A stretch of 23,458 bases of DNA from Micromonosporaceae bacterium (GTDB lineage: Bacteria; Actinomycetota; Actinomycetes; Mycobacteriales; Micromonosporaceae). The stretch lies in NCBI GenBank assembly GCA_003543035.1, contig DPJL01000097.1, positions 1 through 23,458 on the forward strand, read 5' to 3'. Within the stretch, counting starts at the first letter, position 1. The number at the start of each line of letters is the position of its first letter. This document shows, one piece after another, positions 1 to 7,960 of this stretch. A program made the translations under genes and the position numbers. The notes under the pieces are model-generated. The model was not told the DNA's origin and made no database searches. It was given only the letters and a program-made list of their open reading frames with translations.

Positions 1-288
1 CGGTGTGGGCCCCCGCCCTATGGCGGGCGCAATCCCGGTGTGCTGCAACAGCTCACCGATCTGGGGATGACCACCGTGGTGTGGGATGTGGACGGTGCCG
101 ACTGGGCCTGCCCCGGCGCCCAGCACATTGAGAAGACCGTGCTGGCCAAGACCTCACCGGGCTCCATCGTGCTGCTGCACGACAGCGGCGGCGAGCGGGA
201 TCAGACGGTTGCCGCGCTGCCCGGCATCATTGAGTCCCTTTTGGACGATGGCTACGCCCTGGTCCCGGTGGAAGCGATGCTTCGCTGA
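1..288 (+). CDS. Polysaccharide deacetylase (CE4/NodB), C-terminal part, truncated by window start
   Basis: The reading frame is open from base 1 and ends at TGA 286-288, so only the last 95 residues are present. It aligns well with the C-terminal half of the deacetylase at 18019-19062. It has a PPYGG element (motif 3 region), a WDVDGADW segment (motif 4), LLHDSGGERDQTVAALPGII (motif 5) and the usual family ending. CE4 enzymes remove N-acetyl groups from GlcNAc-type sugars using a metal. The motif 3 stretch reads RCGPPPYGG rather than the FRPPYG of the paralogue, so the usual Arg is either replaced by Pro or displaced by a two-residue insertion; the window edge prevents a decision. The catalytic TFDDG and HxxxH motifs would lie upstream. 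The stop is one base from the end of the convergent aminotransferase gene. The family is secure; the substrate is unknown. Confidence 0.88.
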   Translation, partial: RCGPPPYGGRNPGVLQQLTDLGMTTVVWDVDGADWACPGAQHIEKTVLAKTSPGSIVLLHDSGGERDQTVAALPGIIESLLDDGYALVPVEAMLR

Positions 289-289
289 A

Positions 290-1606
290 TCAGCATGCCA
301 GGGAACGGTCCAGCCGGGTGATGATCTCGTTGACACCTTCGTCGTCGATGGTCAGCGGAGGGACCACCATGATCGCCTCGCCGCGGGCGCCCTGACGGCG
401 CAGCAGCAGGCCGTTCGCGCGGGCGCAGGTGATCAGGTCGTTGGCGGCCTCGGTCGACGACATCTCCAGGACCAGAATGAGGCCATACGCGCGGACGTCG
501 ATGACCTCGCCTATCCCGGCCCACGAAGCGAATCGGTCCAGCAGCCGGGCGCCGTGCAGTTCGGCCCGCTTCACGAGATTCTCGCTGTCCAGGATGTCGA
601 GCGTGGCCAGCGCGGCGGCACAGGCGGTCGCGTGACCGGAGGTGGTGTGCCCGTAGCGCAGCCCGCCCAGTACCGCCTCGTGCTGGAAGCTGTCGTGGAT
701 GTGCTGCTGCACTGTCACCGCGGCGATCGGGATGTACCCACCGCTCAATCCTTTGCTGGCAACCAGAATGTCCGGCACGACGTCCTCGTGCTCGCAGGCG
801 AACATCCGCCCGGTGCGGCCGTAGCCGGTGAAAATCTCATCGAGGACCAGCAGTGTCCCGGTCTCGTCGCAGAGGTCCCGGAGCGCACGCAGGAAGCCCC
901 GTGGCAGTACCACGCCGCCGCCGACGTTCAGGAATGGCTCCACGACGACCGCGACCGGCCAATCGTTCGCGTCGTCGCCGAACGCTCGGGTGAACTCCGC
1001 CACCAGCAATGGCAACGAATCCGGCTGACGCAGGTCGCGCGGCGGCAGCGGCAGGTCGACGAGGGTGATCGGGAAGGGCGCCGCAAACGGGTGGCGGCAC
1101 CGGGGCAGACCGGAGAGGCTGCGGCTGATCAGCGTGGAACCGTGGTAGCCAAGGCGGAAGGCGACGACTCTGGATCGCGGCTTGCCGACGTGCTCCCAAT
1201 AGGACGATGCGATCAGCATCGCCGCCTCGATGCCCTCCGAGCCGCTGTTCACAAACACCGTCTTGGCGAGCCGCTCCGGCATATACGACGCCAGGCGCTC
1301 AGCGAGCAGGCCGAGCGGCTCGTGCCCGCCGCCGGAGATGTCGAAATGCTGCAACAGCCGCGACTGGTCGGCGATCGCGGCGGCCACCTTCGGGTGTCCG
1401 TATCCGCAGGTGGAGTTCAGCGAGGAGCCGTCGATGTACTCACGACCGTCGACATCCCAGACGCGGTAATTGGATCCGTGCGAGAGCATCAGCTCGGCCC
1501 GGTCGGCCGTCACCGGGGACCAGGTGTGCCAGACATGCCGGCGGTCCCGTTCCCGGGCTTCCGCCGGGTCAGGCGCGGTGCCGGCGGTCGACAGTGGTGT
1601 GTCCAT
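290..1606 (-). CDS. Class III (fold type I) PLP-dependent aminotransferase
   Basis: This is a 438-residue protein of normal length for class III aminotransferases (ornithine, GABA, diaminobutyrate and amino-sugar transaminases). Visible landmarks are SGSEGIEAA at 121-129 (PLP phosphate binding), YHG at 154-156, the LVLDEIFTGYGRTG stretch with PLP-ring Asp256, and ASKGLSGG with the Schiff-base Lys285. The reading frame is open further upstream, but ATG 1606 is chosen because GGAGG lies 7 bases before it and the extension would run into the operator pair at 1667-1712. The enzyme would move an amino group onto a ketone or aldehyde. In amino-sugar clusters such enzymes aminate oxidised sugars, and the neighbouring oxidoreductases and deacetylases fit that, but the substrate cannot be read from sequence. 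It is transcribed away from the regulator at 1919. Confidence 0.93.
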   Translation of the reverse strand: MDTPLSTAGTAPDPAEARERDRRHVWHTWSPVTADRAELMLSHGSNYRVWDVDGREYIDGSSLNSTCGYGHPKVAAAIADQSRLLQHFDISGGGHEPLGLLAERLASYMPERLAKTVFVNSGSEGIEAAMLIASSYWEHVGKPRSRVVAFRLGYHGSTLISRSLSGLPRCRHPFAAPFPITLVDLPLPPRDLRQPDSLPLLVAEFTRAFGDDANDWPVAVVVEPFLNVGGGVVLPRGFLRALRDLCDETGTLLVLDEIFTGYGRTGRMFACEHEDVVPDILVASKGLSGGYIPIAAVTVQQHIHDSFQHEAVLGGLRYGHTTSGHATACAAALATLDILDSENLVKRAELHGARLLDRFASWAGIGEVIDVRAYGLILVLEMSSTEAANDLITCARANGLLLRRQGARGEAIMVVPPLTIDDEGVNEIITRLDRSLAC

Positions 1607-1918
1607 CTGCAGCCTCCAATGACTCGTCGTCACGCGGGTCGCCGGGGTGGTGCTACGGCGCGACCTAGGCAAATGTTGCCAGATGATACCCGGCTGTGGC
1701 AATGTCTTGCCAATGGTTTGTCCGGCAGGTATCGGCTGGTGGTGTCAACAAGGGCTGCCAAAGTCACGTGCCGGAGTAACCAATGTCACTAATTTCTGGC
1801 ATTCTGTTTGTCAGGGAGCAGCTCCAACGGGGACGCGAAATGGGGCCGCTCTTGCCAGCTTTGTTAACCCGCCGCACGGCACCTTGCCGATGTCGGCCCG
1901 ATTCCCTGTGAGTGATGG
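1607..1918. other. Divergent intergenic region between aminotransferase and regulator
   Basis: This 312-base stretch has no convincing gene. The aminotransferase-proximal part carries the two operator copies at 1667-1712. The rest (1713-1918) must contain the regulator's promoter. It holds isolated pieces of the same motif, such as CTTGCCAG at 1851-1858 and TGTCAA at 1743-1748, and a CACGTG palindrome near 1766, but no second full palindrome. It is less GC-rich than the flanking genes. Confidence 0.6.
1667..1712. promoter_or_regulatory. Tandem operator: two TGGCAA/TTGCCA palindromes upstream of the aminotransferase
   Basis: Site A (1667-1681) reads AGGCAA-ATG-TTGCCA. Site B (1697-1712) reads TGGCAA-TGTC-TTGCCA. 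They lie 61 and 91 bases upstream of the aminotransferase ATG and about 207 bases upstream of the regulator start. The same 16-base palindrome recurs at five other intergenic positions in the window, which supports a real protein-binding site. Confidence 0.75.
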
Positions 1919-3154
1919 ATGCTCGAACAACCGGCCTTTGGCAACCGCCTCCGGGCGCTGCGACTCGAACGGGGACTTTCACAGGCCGCCATCGCGGAGG
2001 GCGGACTGTCCACCGGCTACCTCTCCCGGCTGGAGTCCGGGATGCGGCAACCGAACAATCGGATCGTCGCTCACATTGCCAAGCGCCTCGGCGTGCCGGT
2101 TTCCGCGTTCGATGAAGCGCAGATGCTGTCGTCGTTATCTGAAGCCCTCGCCATAGCCGCATCAGCCCCGGAAGGCGACGATGTGGTGGAGATCCTGACC
2201 CAGGCGCTGCACACCGACGACAACCGCAACCCTGTGCTGCGCTGGCAGGCGCTTTGGTTGCTGTCGCGCATCCGCGCCGACCGTGGTGAGCGCAGCGAGG
2301 AACACGTGCTGCTGCTTGAGCTCGTCGGGTTGAGCGACAAGCTTGGCTCCCGCGAGCTGGGCGCGCGGACCAGAGCGCGGCTGTCCAGATCGGTCCAAGC
2401 CATGGGCGACCACGCGCGAGCGCGGGAGTACGCCGAGGAAGCCCACCGCATGTCGGCCGGTTTGTCGCTAGCCGACAAATCCGAGGCGTTGCACGCGCTG
2501 ATCTCCGCGGAAGCGGAAACCAGCCAGCTCACAGGCGCCCGCGCGCACGCCAGGGAGCTGTGCGCCCTCACCGAATCGGCCGGCGGCATCCTGCACGTCA
2601 AAGCGCTCTGGGCCAGCGCGACCGTGTGCATCCGGCAGGCTGACTACGCCGAGGCGCAGCAGGTGCTGGAGCGCGCGCTGAAAGGGCTCGACAGCCACAC
2701 TGACCTGATGCTCTGGATCCAATTGCGACTGGCAGCGGCCTCACTCTATGTGCAGATCACGCCGCGGCAGACCGAGCAGGCGCGCACCATGCTCGACGAC
2801 ATCGAGCCGGTGATCGACCTCGTCGGGACCGACCTGCACAACCAGCAGAACCTCACCCTGCAAGCACACCTTGCCTTCGCCGAGGGCCGGATCCCGGACG
2901 CTCGCGCGCTCAGCGAGCAGATCGACGAGCAGACCACGCGACTGTCCGATCGCGACCGGGTCCGCTTCCAAGCCCTACGTAGCAAGCTGCGCATCCTCGA
3001 TGGCCACTTCGAAGAAGGCACACGCGAGCTGCGTCAGTTGGCGGAGCAGGCGCAAGCGGTACCCAATGCGGAGTTGGCGGCCGAGATCTGGAGGGACCTC
3101 GCCGAGACGCTCGCAGGTGCTTACGGACGTGGCGGCCGAGCCGATCAAGCCTAA
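1919..3154 (+). CDS. XRE-type helix-turn-helix regulator with TPR-like C-terminal domain
   Basis: The protein has 411 residues. Residues about 7-64 form a classic XRE/Cro helix-turn-helix (GNRLRALRLERGLSQAAIAE ... GYLSRLESG ... IVAHIAKRLGVP). From about residue 90 to the end it is entirely helical, with repeated Ala/Leu/Arg-rich helix pairs typical of TPR-like sensor domains in actinomycete cluster regulators. ATG 1919 is the first possible start in frame because a TGA lies just upstream at 1913-1915; the ribosome binding site is weak. A rare TTA leucine codon at 2135-2137 (Leu73) suggests dependence on the bldA tRNA. It is the only DNA-binding protein in the window and sits next to a tandem copy of the shared operator, so it is the best local candidate for the regulon's regulator. 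Whether it activates or represses cannot be told. It converges on the aldo/keto reductase with only 4 bases between stops. Confidence 0.9.
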   Translation: MLEQPAFGNRLRALRLERGLSQAAIAEGGLSTGYLSRLESGMRQPNNRIVAHIAKRLGVPVSAFDEAQMLSSLSEALAIAASAPEGDDVVEILTQALHTDDNRNPVLRWQALWLLSRIRADRGERSEEHVLLLELVGLSDKLGSRELGARTRARLSRSVQAMGDHARAREYAEEAHRMSAGLSLADKSEALHALISAEAETSQLTGARAHARELCALTESAGGILHVKALWASATVCIRQADYAEAQQVLERALKGLDSHTDLMLWIQLRLAAASLYVQITPRQTEQARTMLDDIEPVIDLVGTDLHNQQNLTLQAHLAFAEGRIPDARALSEQIDEQTTRLSDRDRVRFQALRSKLRILDGHFEEGTRELRQLAEQAQAVPNAELAAEIWRDLAETLAGAYGRGGRADQA

Positions 3155-3158
3155 GAGC

Positions 3159-4145
3159 TCACCAACGCCTGTGTACCAGAGCGCGAATGCGGCGATCGTA
3201 AAGGTCCTCGATCGCCGTGAGGGTGGCCTCGGTCAGTGCCGGAGCGAGCACCGAGTTGGCCCGAGCCTGCTCGGCCGTGCTTGCGCCGGGGATCACCGTC
3301 GTCACTCCGGGCTGCTGGATGATCCAGCGCAGTGCAGTCTGTGAGGGCGACACGCCCTGCTCGACGAGCGCGGCGAATTCCCGGGCCGCCGTGACACCGG
3401 TGGCGTAGTCCACCCCGGAGAAGGTCTCGCCAATGTCGAACGACTCGCCGTTGCGGTTGTAGTTGCGGTGGTCGTCGGCGCCGAAAACCGAGTCGTGCCG
3501 GTACTTGCCGGACAGCAGACCGGACGCGAGCGGGACCCGCGCAATAATGCCGACACCGGCCGCCTCAGCGGCGGGCAGCACGCGTTCGAGCGGCTTGTGC
3601 CGGAACGAGTTAAGGATGATCTGCACGCTGGCAACGCCGGGGCGGGCGATCGCGGCGAGCGCTTCGTCACAGGTCTCGACACTGACGCCATACGCGGCGA
3701 TGCGCTTCTCGGCGATCAGGGTGTCCAGCGCGTTGTAGACCGCATCCGAGCTGAGCACCGGGCTGGGTGGGCAGTGCAGCTGAACGAGATCGAGGGTGTC
3801 GACGCCGAGGTTGGCCCGCGAGCGGTCGGTCCACGCACGGAAATGGTCCATCGTGAACTCGGCGGGGTCCTGCGGGGCACGCCTGCCCATCTTGGTCGCC
3901 ACGAGGATGTCTCCGGCCCGGTCAGGTGGCACTGCTCGCAGGAATTCGCCGATCAGGCGCTCGCTGCGCCCGTCGCCGTAGACGTCGGCGGTGTCGAAAA
4001 AGGTGACTCCGGTGTCCAATGCGGTCTGAAGGATGGCCCGCGCTTCGCCTTCGTCCACCGCACCCCAATCGGCGCCCAGCTGCCAGGTACCGAGGCCGAT
4101 GACCGAGGCCCGCCGTCCGATTCTGTCGAATGTCCTTTGCTCCAC
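3159..4145 (-). CDS. Aldo/keto reductase
   Basis: This is a 328-residue NADPH-dependent (beta/alpha)8 reductase. The start IGLGTWQLG and the catalytic tetrad are visible: Asp and Tyr in FFDTADVYGDG, Lys in VATKMG and His in LVQLHCP. The C-terminal cofactor-binding stretch TTVIPGASTAEQARAN is typical of the family. The start is GTG 4145, which places the standard N-terminus at residue 1; GAAGG lies immediately before it. It is the last gene of the ten-gene minus-strand operon, 10 bases after the HIT gene. It most likely interconverts a carbonyl and an alcohol on a sugar or cyclitol intermediate, or acts as a detoxifying reductase. Confidence 0.93.
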   Translation of the reverse strand: MEQRTFDRIGRRASVIGLGTWQLGADWGAVDEGEARAILQTALDTGVTFFDTADVYGDGRSERLIGEFLRAVPPDRAGDILVATKMGRRAPQDPAEFTMDHFRAWTDRSRANLGVDTLDLVQLHCPPSPVLSSDAVYNALDTLIAEKRIAAYGVSVETCDEALAAIARPGVASVQIILNSFRHKPLERVLPAAEAAGVGIIARVPLASGLLSGKYRHDSVFGADDHRNYNRNGESFDIGETFSGVDYATGVTAAREFAALVEQGVSPSQTALRWIIQQPGVTTVIPGASTAEQARANSVLAPALTEATLTAIEDLYDRRIRALVHRRW

Positions 4146-4155
4146 ACCTTCGATC

Positions 4156-4623
4156 CTACGGACGGCTGCCGGCGACCGAGATCCTCCTGTGCCCGCACGA
4201 AAGTCCGGGGTTGGGCACCGCCAAGCGGGAGCGCATCGGCTCCAGCGTTTCCAGCTCGACCGGTTCGGCCTGCCACGGCCGGTGCAACCGATCGTTCTCG
4301 TTGCGTGGCACCAGATGTACGTGCAGATGGAACACGTCCTGCCAACCCGCCGGACGGTTCGCCTGGAACAGTGTCAAACCATTGGGGCGCAACACTTCCC
4401 GGATCCGGTGGGCCATCCGGTGCACCGTGCGCATCACCGCCACCGCGTCATCCTCCCGCGCCTCCCACAGGTCGGTCACGTGCCGCTTGGGGATCACCAG
4501 GGTGTGCCCTTCCGTCACCGCGGTGATGTCGAGGAACGCCATCGTGTCGCCGTCTTCGAAGAGGATCGATGAGGGCAGGTCACCGCGCACGATTTCGCAG
4601 AAGGCGCATCGGCCCTCAGCCAT
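4156..4623 (-). CDS. HIT-family nucleotide hydrolase/transferase
   Basis: This 155-residue protein carries the histidine triad HLHVHLVPR (His99, His101, His103) and an N-terminal CAFCEI pair (Cys6, Cys9) like the zinc site of many HIT proteins. HIT enzymes cleave or transfer nucleoside monophosphates from phosphoramidates, dinucleotides or nucleotide sugars. Members in sugar clusters may act on NDP-sugar or AMP conjugates, but no substrate can be assigned. The ATG at 4623 overlaps the stop of the GH3-like gene by 8 bases, so the two are probably translationally coupled. The last roughly 25 residues (after LETLEPMRSR) extend beyond the core domain. Confidence 0.93.
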   Translation of the reverse strand: MAEGRCAFCEIVRGDLPSSILFEDGDTMAFLDITAVTEGHTLVIPKRHVTDLWEAREDDAVAVMRTVHRMAHRIREVLRPNGLTLFQANRPAGWQDVFHLHVHLVPRNENDRLHRPWQAEPVELETLEPMRSRLAVPNPGLSCGHRRISVAGSRP

Positions 4624-6070
4624 CGCGGCCCCCGGCGAGCAGCTCGGCCGCTACATCGGTGTTCACCCGCCCAGCGCCGAATGTGCGGATGCTCGCGCCA
4701 TCCGTCAAGGCGGCGTCGTCCGGCATCCCGACCGCAACCAGCACGGCGTCAGGGCGCTTCGCAAGCAACTGTTGTACCCGCGCCCGCTGCCGCGGTTGGC
4801 GATAAGCGTCGCGGACCACGATGACCAGCGGGTGATCCGCGGCCAGAGTCGCGAGCGGATCGAAGTCAGGTTCGTCTTCGCTGATCCGGATGCCCTGAGC
4901 CAGAAGTCCTCTTTCGGCAAGCCGATCCGCGACGCTCCAGTAAGCCTCGCCCGCGACAACGTTTCCGAGTGCGCGCAACTCCACCACGGTCGCCGGGCCG
5001 CTCAGTGCGACGTCGCCGGTGACCTGGGCTGCCCGCTTCGCCGCCGAACGGCCAGGCGTGCCATTGGACGTGGGCGCGGAGCCGGCCTTGGCTGCGGCCC
5101 GCATCACGTTCACCCGCGCCGCAGCCGCTTCCAGCGTCGCGACATCCAGCTCCCCCTCGCGGACGGCATCAGTGACAGCGGCCCGGATGCCGGCGCACAG
5201 CTGCTCGCCATCGGCCGGGCCAAGCAGGAGCAGGTCTGCCCCTGCTTGCAGCGACCGCACCGACGTCGCGACCACGGAAGCCAGCCCGTCCGCCGCTTCC
5301 AGGGCGGGTGCGGTGCTGAGTAGCACACCTTGGTAGCCGAGCTCGGTCCGGACCAGGTCGTGCAGGATCTTGCGGCTCAGCGTTGCCGGGATGCCGGGGT
5401 CGACCGTCTGGTACACCGCGTGCGCGATCATCAGGCTCGGCACGCCCGCCTCGATCGCGGCCACAAACGGCGCGAGCTCCCTGCGGTGGAACGTCTCCAG
5501 GTCACAGTCGATCACCGGGAGAGCGTGGTGTGAGTCGACGACGGTGGCGCCGTGCCCGGGGAAGTGTTTAGCAGCCGTGGCGATGCCGGCATCGCGCATC
5601 GCCCGGATGTATGCAGCGCCGTGCGCGGCGACGAGCTCCGGATCGGGGCCGAACGAGCGCACTCCGATCACCGGGTTGTCCGGGTCGCTGTTGACGTCGA
5701 GCGACGGCGCGAGGTTGTAGTTGACGCCCGCGGCCACCAGGTCGGCACCGATCGCCGCGGCCACTTCCCGGGTCAGCGCGAGATCGTCGACCACGCCCAA
5801 CGCAAGGTTGCCCGGGTAGCGGCTGCCGGTGCGATATTCGAGCCGGGTGATGTCACCGCCTTCCTCGTCGATCGCGACCAGCGCATCTGGATGGTCGGCC
5901 CGCACCGCGGTGGCGAGCTGGCGGATGGCATCTGGACCGTCGAGGTTGTGCGGGAAGAGGAGCACCCCGGCGAGGCCATCGGCCAGTGCAGTGTCCACCC
6001 AGGACGGAACTTCGGTGCCGTCGAAACCTGGTAGCAGGCAAGCGTTTACGAGACGATCAAGCGCGGTCAT
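4616..6070 (-). CDS. GH3 beta-N-acetylhexosaminidase-like protein lacking the nucleophile
   Basis: This 484-residue protein has the NagZ-type GH3 barrel. DEEGGDITRL is near 68-77, SFGPDPELVAAHGAAYIRAM near 139-158, the acid/base loop KHFPGHG at 168-174 with DSHHALP at 179-185, and PATLS at 228-232. A C-terminal flavodoxin-like domain runs from about 355 to 484. ATG 6070 is preceded by AGGAG at 8 bases. The canonical SDDL nucleophile motif after the GYQGVLL strand reads S252-T253-A254-P255, so both aspartates are gone; this was rechecked against the nucleotides near 5310-5335. The protein is therefore unlikely to be a normal retaining hexosaminidase. It may bind a GlcNAc-type sugar, do different chemistry or be degenerate. 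It lies 10 bases after the HAD phosphatase gene. Confidence 0.9.
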   Translation of the reverse strand: MTALDRLVNACLLPGFDGTEVPSWVDTALADGLAGVLLFPHNLDGPDAIRQLATAVRADHPDALVAIDEEGGDITRLEYRTGSRYPGNLALGVVDDLALTREVAAAIGADLVAAGVNYNLAPSLDVNSDPDNPVIGVRSFGPDPELVAAHGAAYIRAMRDAGIATAAKHFPGHGATVVDSHHALPVIDCDLETFHRRELAPFVAAIEAGVPSLMIAHAVYQTVDPGIPATLSRKILHDLVRTELGYQGVLLSTAPALEAADGLASVVATSVRSLQAGADLLLLGPADGEQLCAGIRAAVTDAVREGELDVATLEAAAARVNVMRAAAKAGSAPTSNGTPGRSAAKRAAQVTGDVALSGPATVVELRALGNVVAGEAYWSVADRLAERGLLAQGIRISEDEPDFDPLATLAADHPLVIVVRDAYRQPRQRARVQQLLAKRPDAVLVAVGMPDDAALTDGASIRTFGAGRVNTDVAAELLAGGRDG

Positions 6071-6080
6071 CAAATCACTC

Positions 6081-6881
6081 CTACGGAAACAGGCTTTCGA
6101 GAACCTCGGCGACGCCGTCGTCATCCTGAGCGGCGATCACATGGTCGACAACGGCGAGTACTTGGGGATGCGCGTTCGCCACCCCATACGATGTGCCGGC
6201 CCAGGTCAGCATCGGCAGGTCATTGGGCATGTCGCCGAACGCGATCACGTCAGCGGGGCCGATGCCTTCCCGGTGGCACAGGTTTTCCAGCGCCGCCGCC
6301 TTGCTAACGCCGGTCGCCACCGCCTCGCCCAGCCGATGCCCGTTGGCGTGGTACGGGGTGACGATCGGTGCCAGCATCGGCGCGGCCAGCGCCAGCAACT
6401 CGTCAGCGGAAAGCGTCGGATGCCGCCCGACTAGCTTCGGCGCGGGTGTCGCGAACAGCTCAGCATCAGCGAGCCGCTGGATCGTCATACCGGTGTCCCA
6501 GTCACCTATCTCGTAGTCCGCGTCGCTGGACATGCCATGGGCATATTCGATGGCCAGGCCGATGCCGGGGATCGTCTTGCGCAGCAGCCGCGCTGCCTCG
6601 GCCAGCACAGCCGGTGAGATGCAGAACTCCTCGACCACCTTGCCGCTGCCCATGTCGTAGACGAGTGCGCCGTTTGAGCAGATGGCTGTGCCCTGGTGAC
6701 CGAACGCTTCGGCAATATCGCCCATCAGGCGCGGCGGGCGGCCGGTGACGAAGACAAACTTGGCCCCGGCCCGGCTGATCCGATCGAAGGCCGCGACAGT
6801 TCGTGCGGACACCTTCCCGTCGCTGCGGACGATGGTGCCGTCCAGATCGGTGGCGATCAAGCGTGGTGGCATGATTCTCAT
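6081..6881 (-). CDS. HAD-superfamily (Cof type) sugar phosphatase
   Basis: The 266-residue protein shows all HAD motifs: DLDGT at 12-16 (nucleophile Asp12, acid/base Asp14), VTGRPP around 45-50, a conserved Lys in TGVSKAAALE, and FGDMPNDLPML. A large type IIB (Cof) cap lies between motifs II and III. This subfamily dephosphorylates sugar phosphates and similar small molecules. ATG 6881 overlaps the stop of the upstream GT4 gene as ATGA, which favours it over the in-frame ATG at 6872; GGAG lies 8 bases before it. A phosphatase coupled to a GT4 recalls synthase/phosphatase pairs (sucrose-phosphate and mannosyl- or glucosyl-3-phosphoglycerate systems) in which the GT product carries a phosphate that is then removed. 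The substrate is unknown. Confidence 0.92.
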   Translation of the reverse strand: MRIMPPRLIATDLDGTIVRSDGKVSARTVAAFDRISRAGAKFVFVTGRPPRLMGDIAEAFGHQGTAICSNGALVYDMGSGKVVEEFCISPAVLAEAARLLRKTIPGIGLAIEYAHGMSSDADYEIGDWDTGMTIQRLADAELFATPAPKLVGRHPTLSADELLALAAPMLAPIVTPYHANGHRLGEAVATGVSKAAALENLCHREGIGPADVIAFGDMPNDLPMLTWAGTSYGVANAHPQVLAVVDHVIAAQDDDGVAEVLESLFP

Positions 6882-7960
6882 CCCTGTAGCTCCGTGGACA
6901 GACCCTGGATCTCGCGTCCTGTCGCCGATAACGGGAACCGGGCCGCGTTGCGGTACCCGGACGCTCGCACATCGTCCAGTACGTCTGGATCCTTGCGCAG
7001 CCATGCGACGGTTTCCACCAGGGCCCCCGGGCCTGAGGAGAGATCGATGCCGAGCGCGGTGTCGCCCAGCACCTCGGCAAGTCCCGGTACCGGTTGGTAG
7101 ATCACGGGTAGCCCGCACGCTTGCGCTTCTACTGCGACCAGGCTGAACGCCTCCAGCCGGGTCGACGGGACGACCAGCACATCGTGGTCGGCGAAGGCCT
7201 GCCACAGCTCGCGCCGGCTGAGCCAGCCGAGATAGTGCACATTGGACAGATCGATTCGGGAGCGAAGGGCCTGATACTCGGCTTCCGGCGCCGCCACGCC
7301 GAGCGAGACGCCGTCGAGGTGAGCAACGGCGGCCACGAGTGGCTCCGCGCCCTTCTCCGCGGTGAGCCGGCCGGCGTAGAGCACGCGCAGGTCGTCGGCT
7401 GTGGACTCGGTCCGCGGTGGCGGTGTCGCGAGCAGGTAATCCGGTACACCCCAAGGGATGTGGACGACACGTCGCGGCGCCGCGGAGGTGACCGCGCGCA
7501 GCAGGTCGGCCATCGCCGCGGTGGGCACCACCACTGCTCCCGCCGCCGCCGTGGCCTTGGCGAGCACCTCTGCCTGTGTTGGATGGTCCGCGGCGAACAG
7601 CAGATCGGTGCCGTGCACCAGAGCGAGGCTGGGATGCTGGGGAAAGGCGCGCAACAGCGCCGGGGTCGCCCCGAACGCGAGGTGTTGCAGGTGCACGATG
7701 GCGTAGTCGTCGGCAGCGAACCGTCGCCGGATCGCGGCCGCCAGGTCGTCGACATATCGCCAGAAACCCGCTCCGCTGAGCTGTTTGCCATCGACCTCAA
7801 GCAGCGCCGGAGGGCCGGTTTCGGCTTTCCCGCCCCGAGCGGCCAGCATGAACACGTCGGCCGGGATTGGACGGTCGGGCGCCAAGTAAAGATCCCGGAG
7901 CAACTCCACGCTTCCACCCGGGCTGCCCGCCGGCAGGTCCAGCCCGGTGATCGCCTTCAA
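6878..7960 (-). CDS. GT4-family (GT-B fold) retaining glycosyltransferase
   Basis: This 360-residue protein has the GT4 pattern. The N-terminal Rossmann domain contains a glycine-rich loop (PAGSPGGSVELLRDL). The C-terminal domain starts at VLYAGRLTAEKGAEPL and carries the donor-binding EX7E motif in TRLEAFSLVAVEAQACGLPV. The start is TTG 7960, overlapping the preceding stop as TTGA, with GAGGAA 5 bases upstream. It would transfer a sugar from an NDP donor with retention, and it is the only GT-B enzyme in the window. Its overlap with the HAD phosphatase suggests a phosphorylated acceptor. Amino-sugar antibiotic pathways use GT4 enzymes on cyclitol or sugar acceptors, but no substrate can be deduced. 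Confidence 0.92.
   Translation of the reverse strand: MKAITGLDLPAGSPGGSVELLRDLYLAPDRPIPADVFMLAARGGKAETGPPALLEVDGKQLSGAGFWRYVDDLAAAIRRRFAADDYAIVHLQHLAFGATPALLRAFPQHPSLALVHGTDLLFAADHPTQAEVLAKATAAAGAVVVPTAAMADLLRAVTSAAPRRVVHIPWGVPDYLLATPPPRTESTADDLRVLYAGRLTAEKGAEPLVAAVAHLDGVSLGVAAPEAEYQALRSRIDLSNVHYLGWLSRRELWQAFADHDVLVVPSTRLEAFSLVAVEAQACGLPVIYQPVPGLAEVLGDTALGIDLSSGPGALVETVAWLRKDPDVLDDVRASGYRNAARFPLSATGREIQGLSTELQG

Noticed and set aside
1667..1712. Resemblance of the operator to the eukaryotic NFI site TTGGC-N5-GCCAA
   Set aside because: The DNA is bacterial, so the similarity is coincidental.
86..1792. A 568-codon plus-strand open frame opposite the aminotransferase
   Set aside because: It is antisense to a gene with clear PLP motifs. 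Its translation is low-complexity and lacks family features, as expected of a shadow frame in high-GC DNA.
3468..5323. Long plus-strand frames (352 and 397 codons) opposite the aldo/keto reductase, HIT and GH3 genes
   Set aside because: The minus-strand proteins carry complete catalytic motifs; the plus-strand frames look like antisense shadows.
6882..7454. N-terminal extension of the HAD phosphatase frame
   Set aside because: It overlaps the GT4 gene and reads as Arg/Pro-rich shadow sequence; the ATGA overlap sets the start at 6881.
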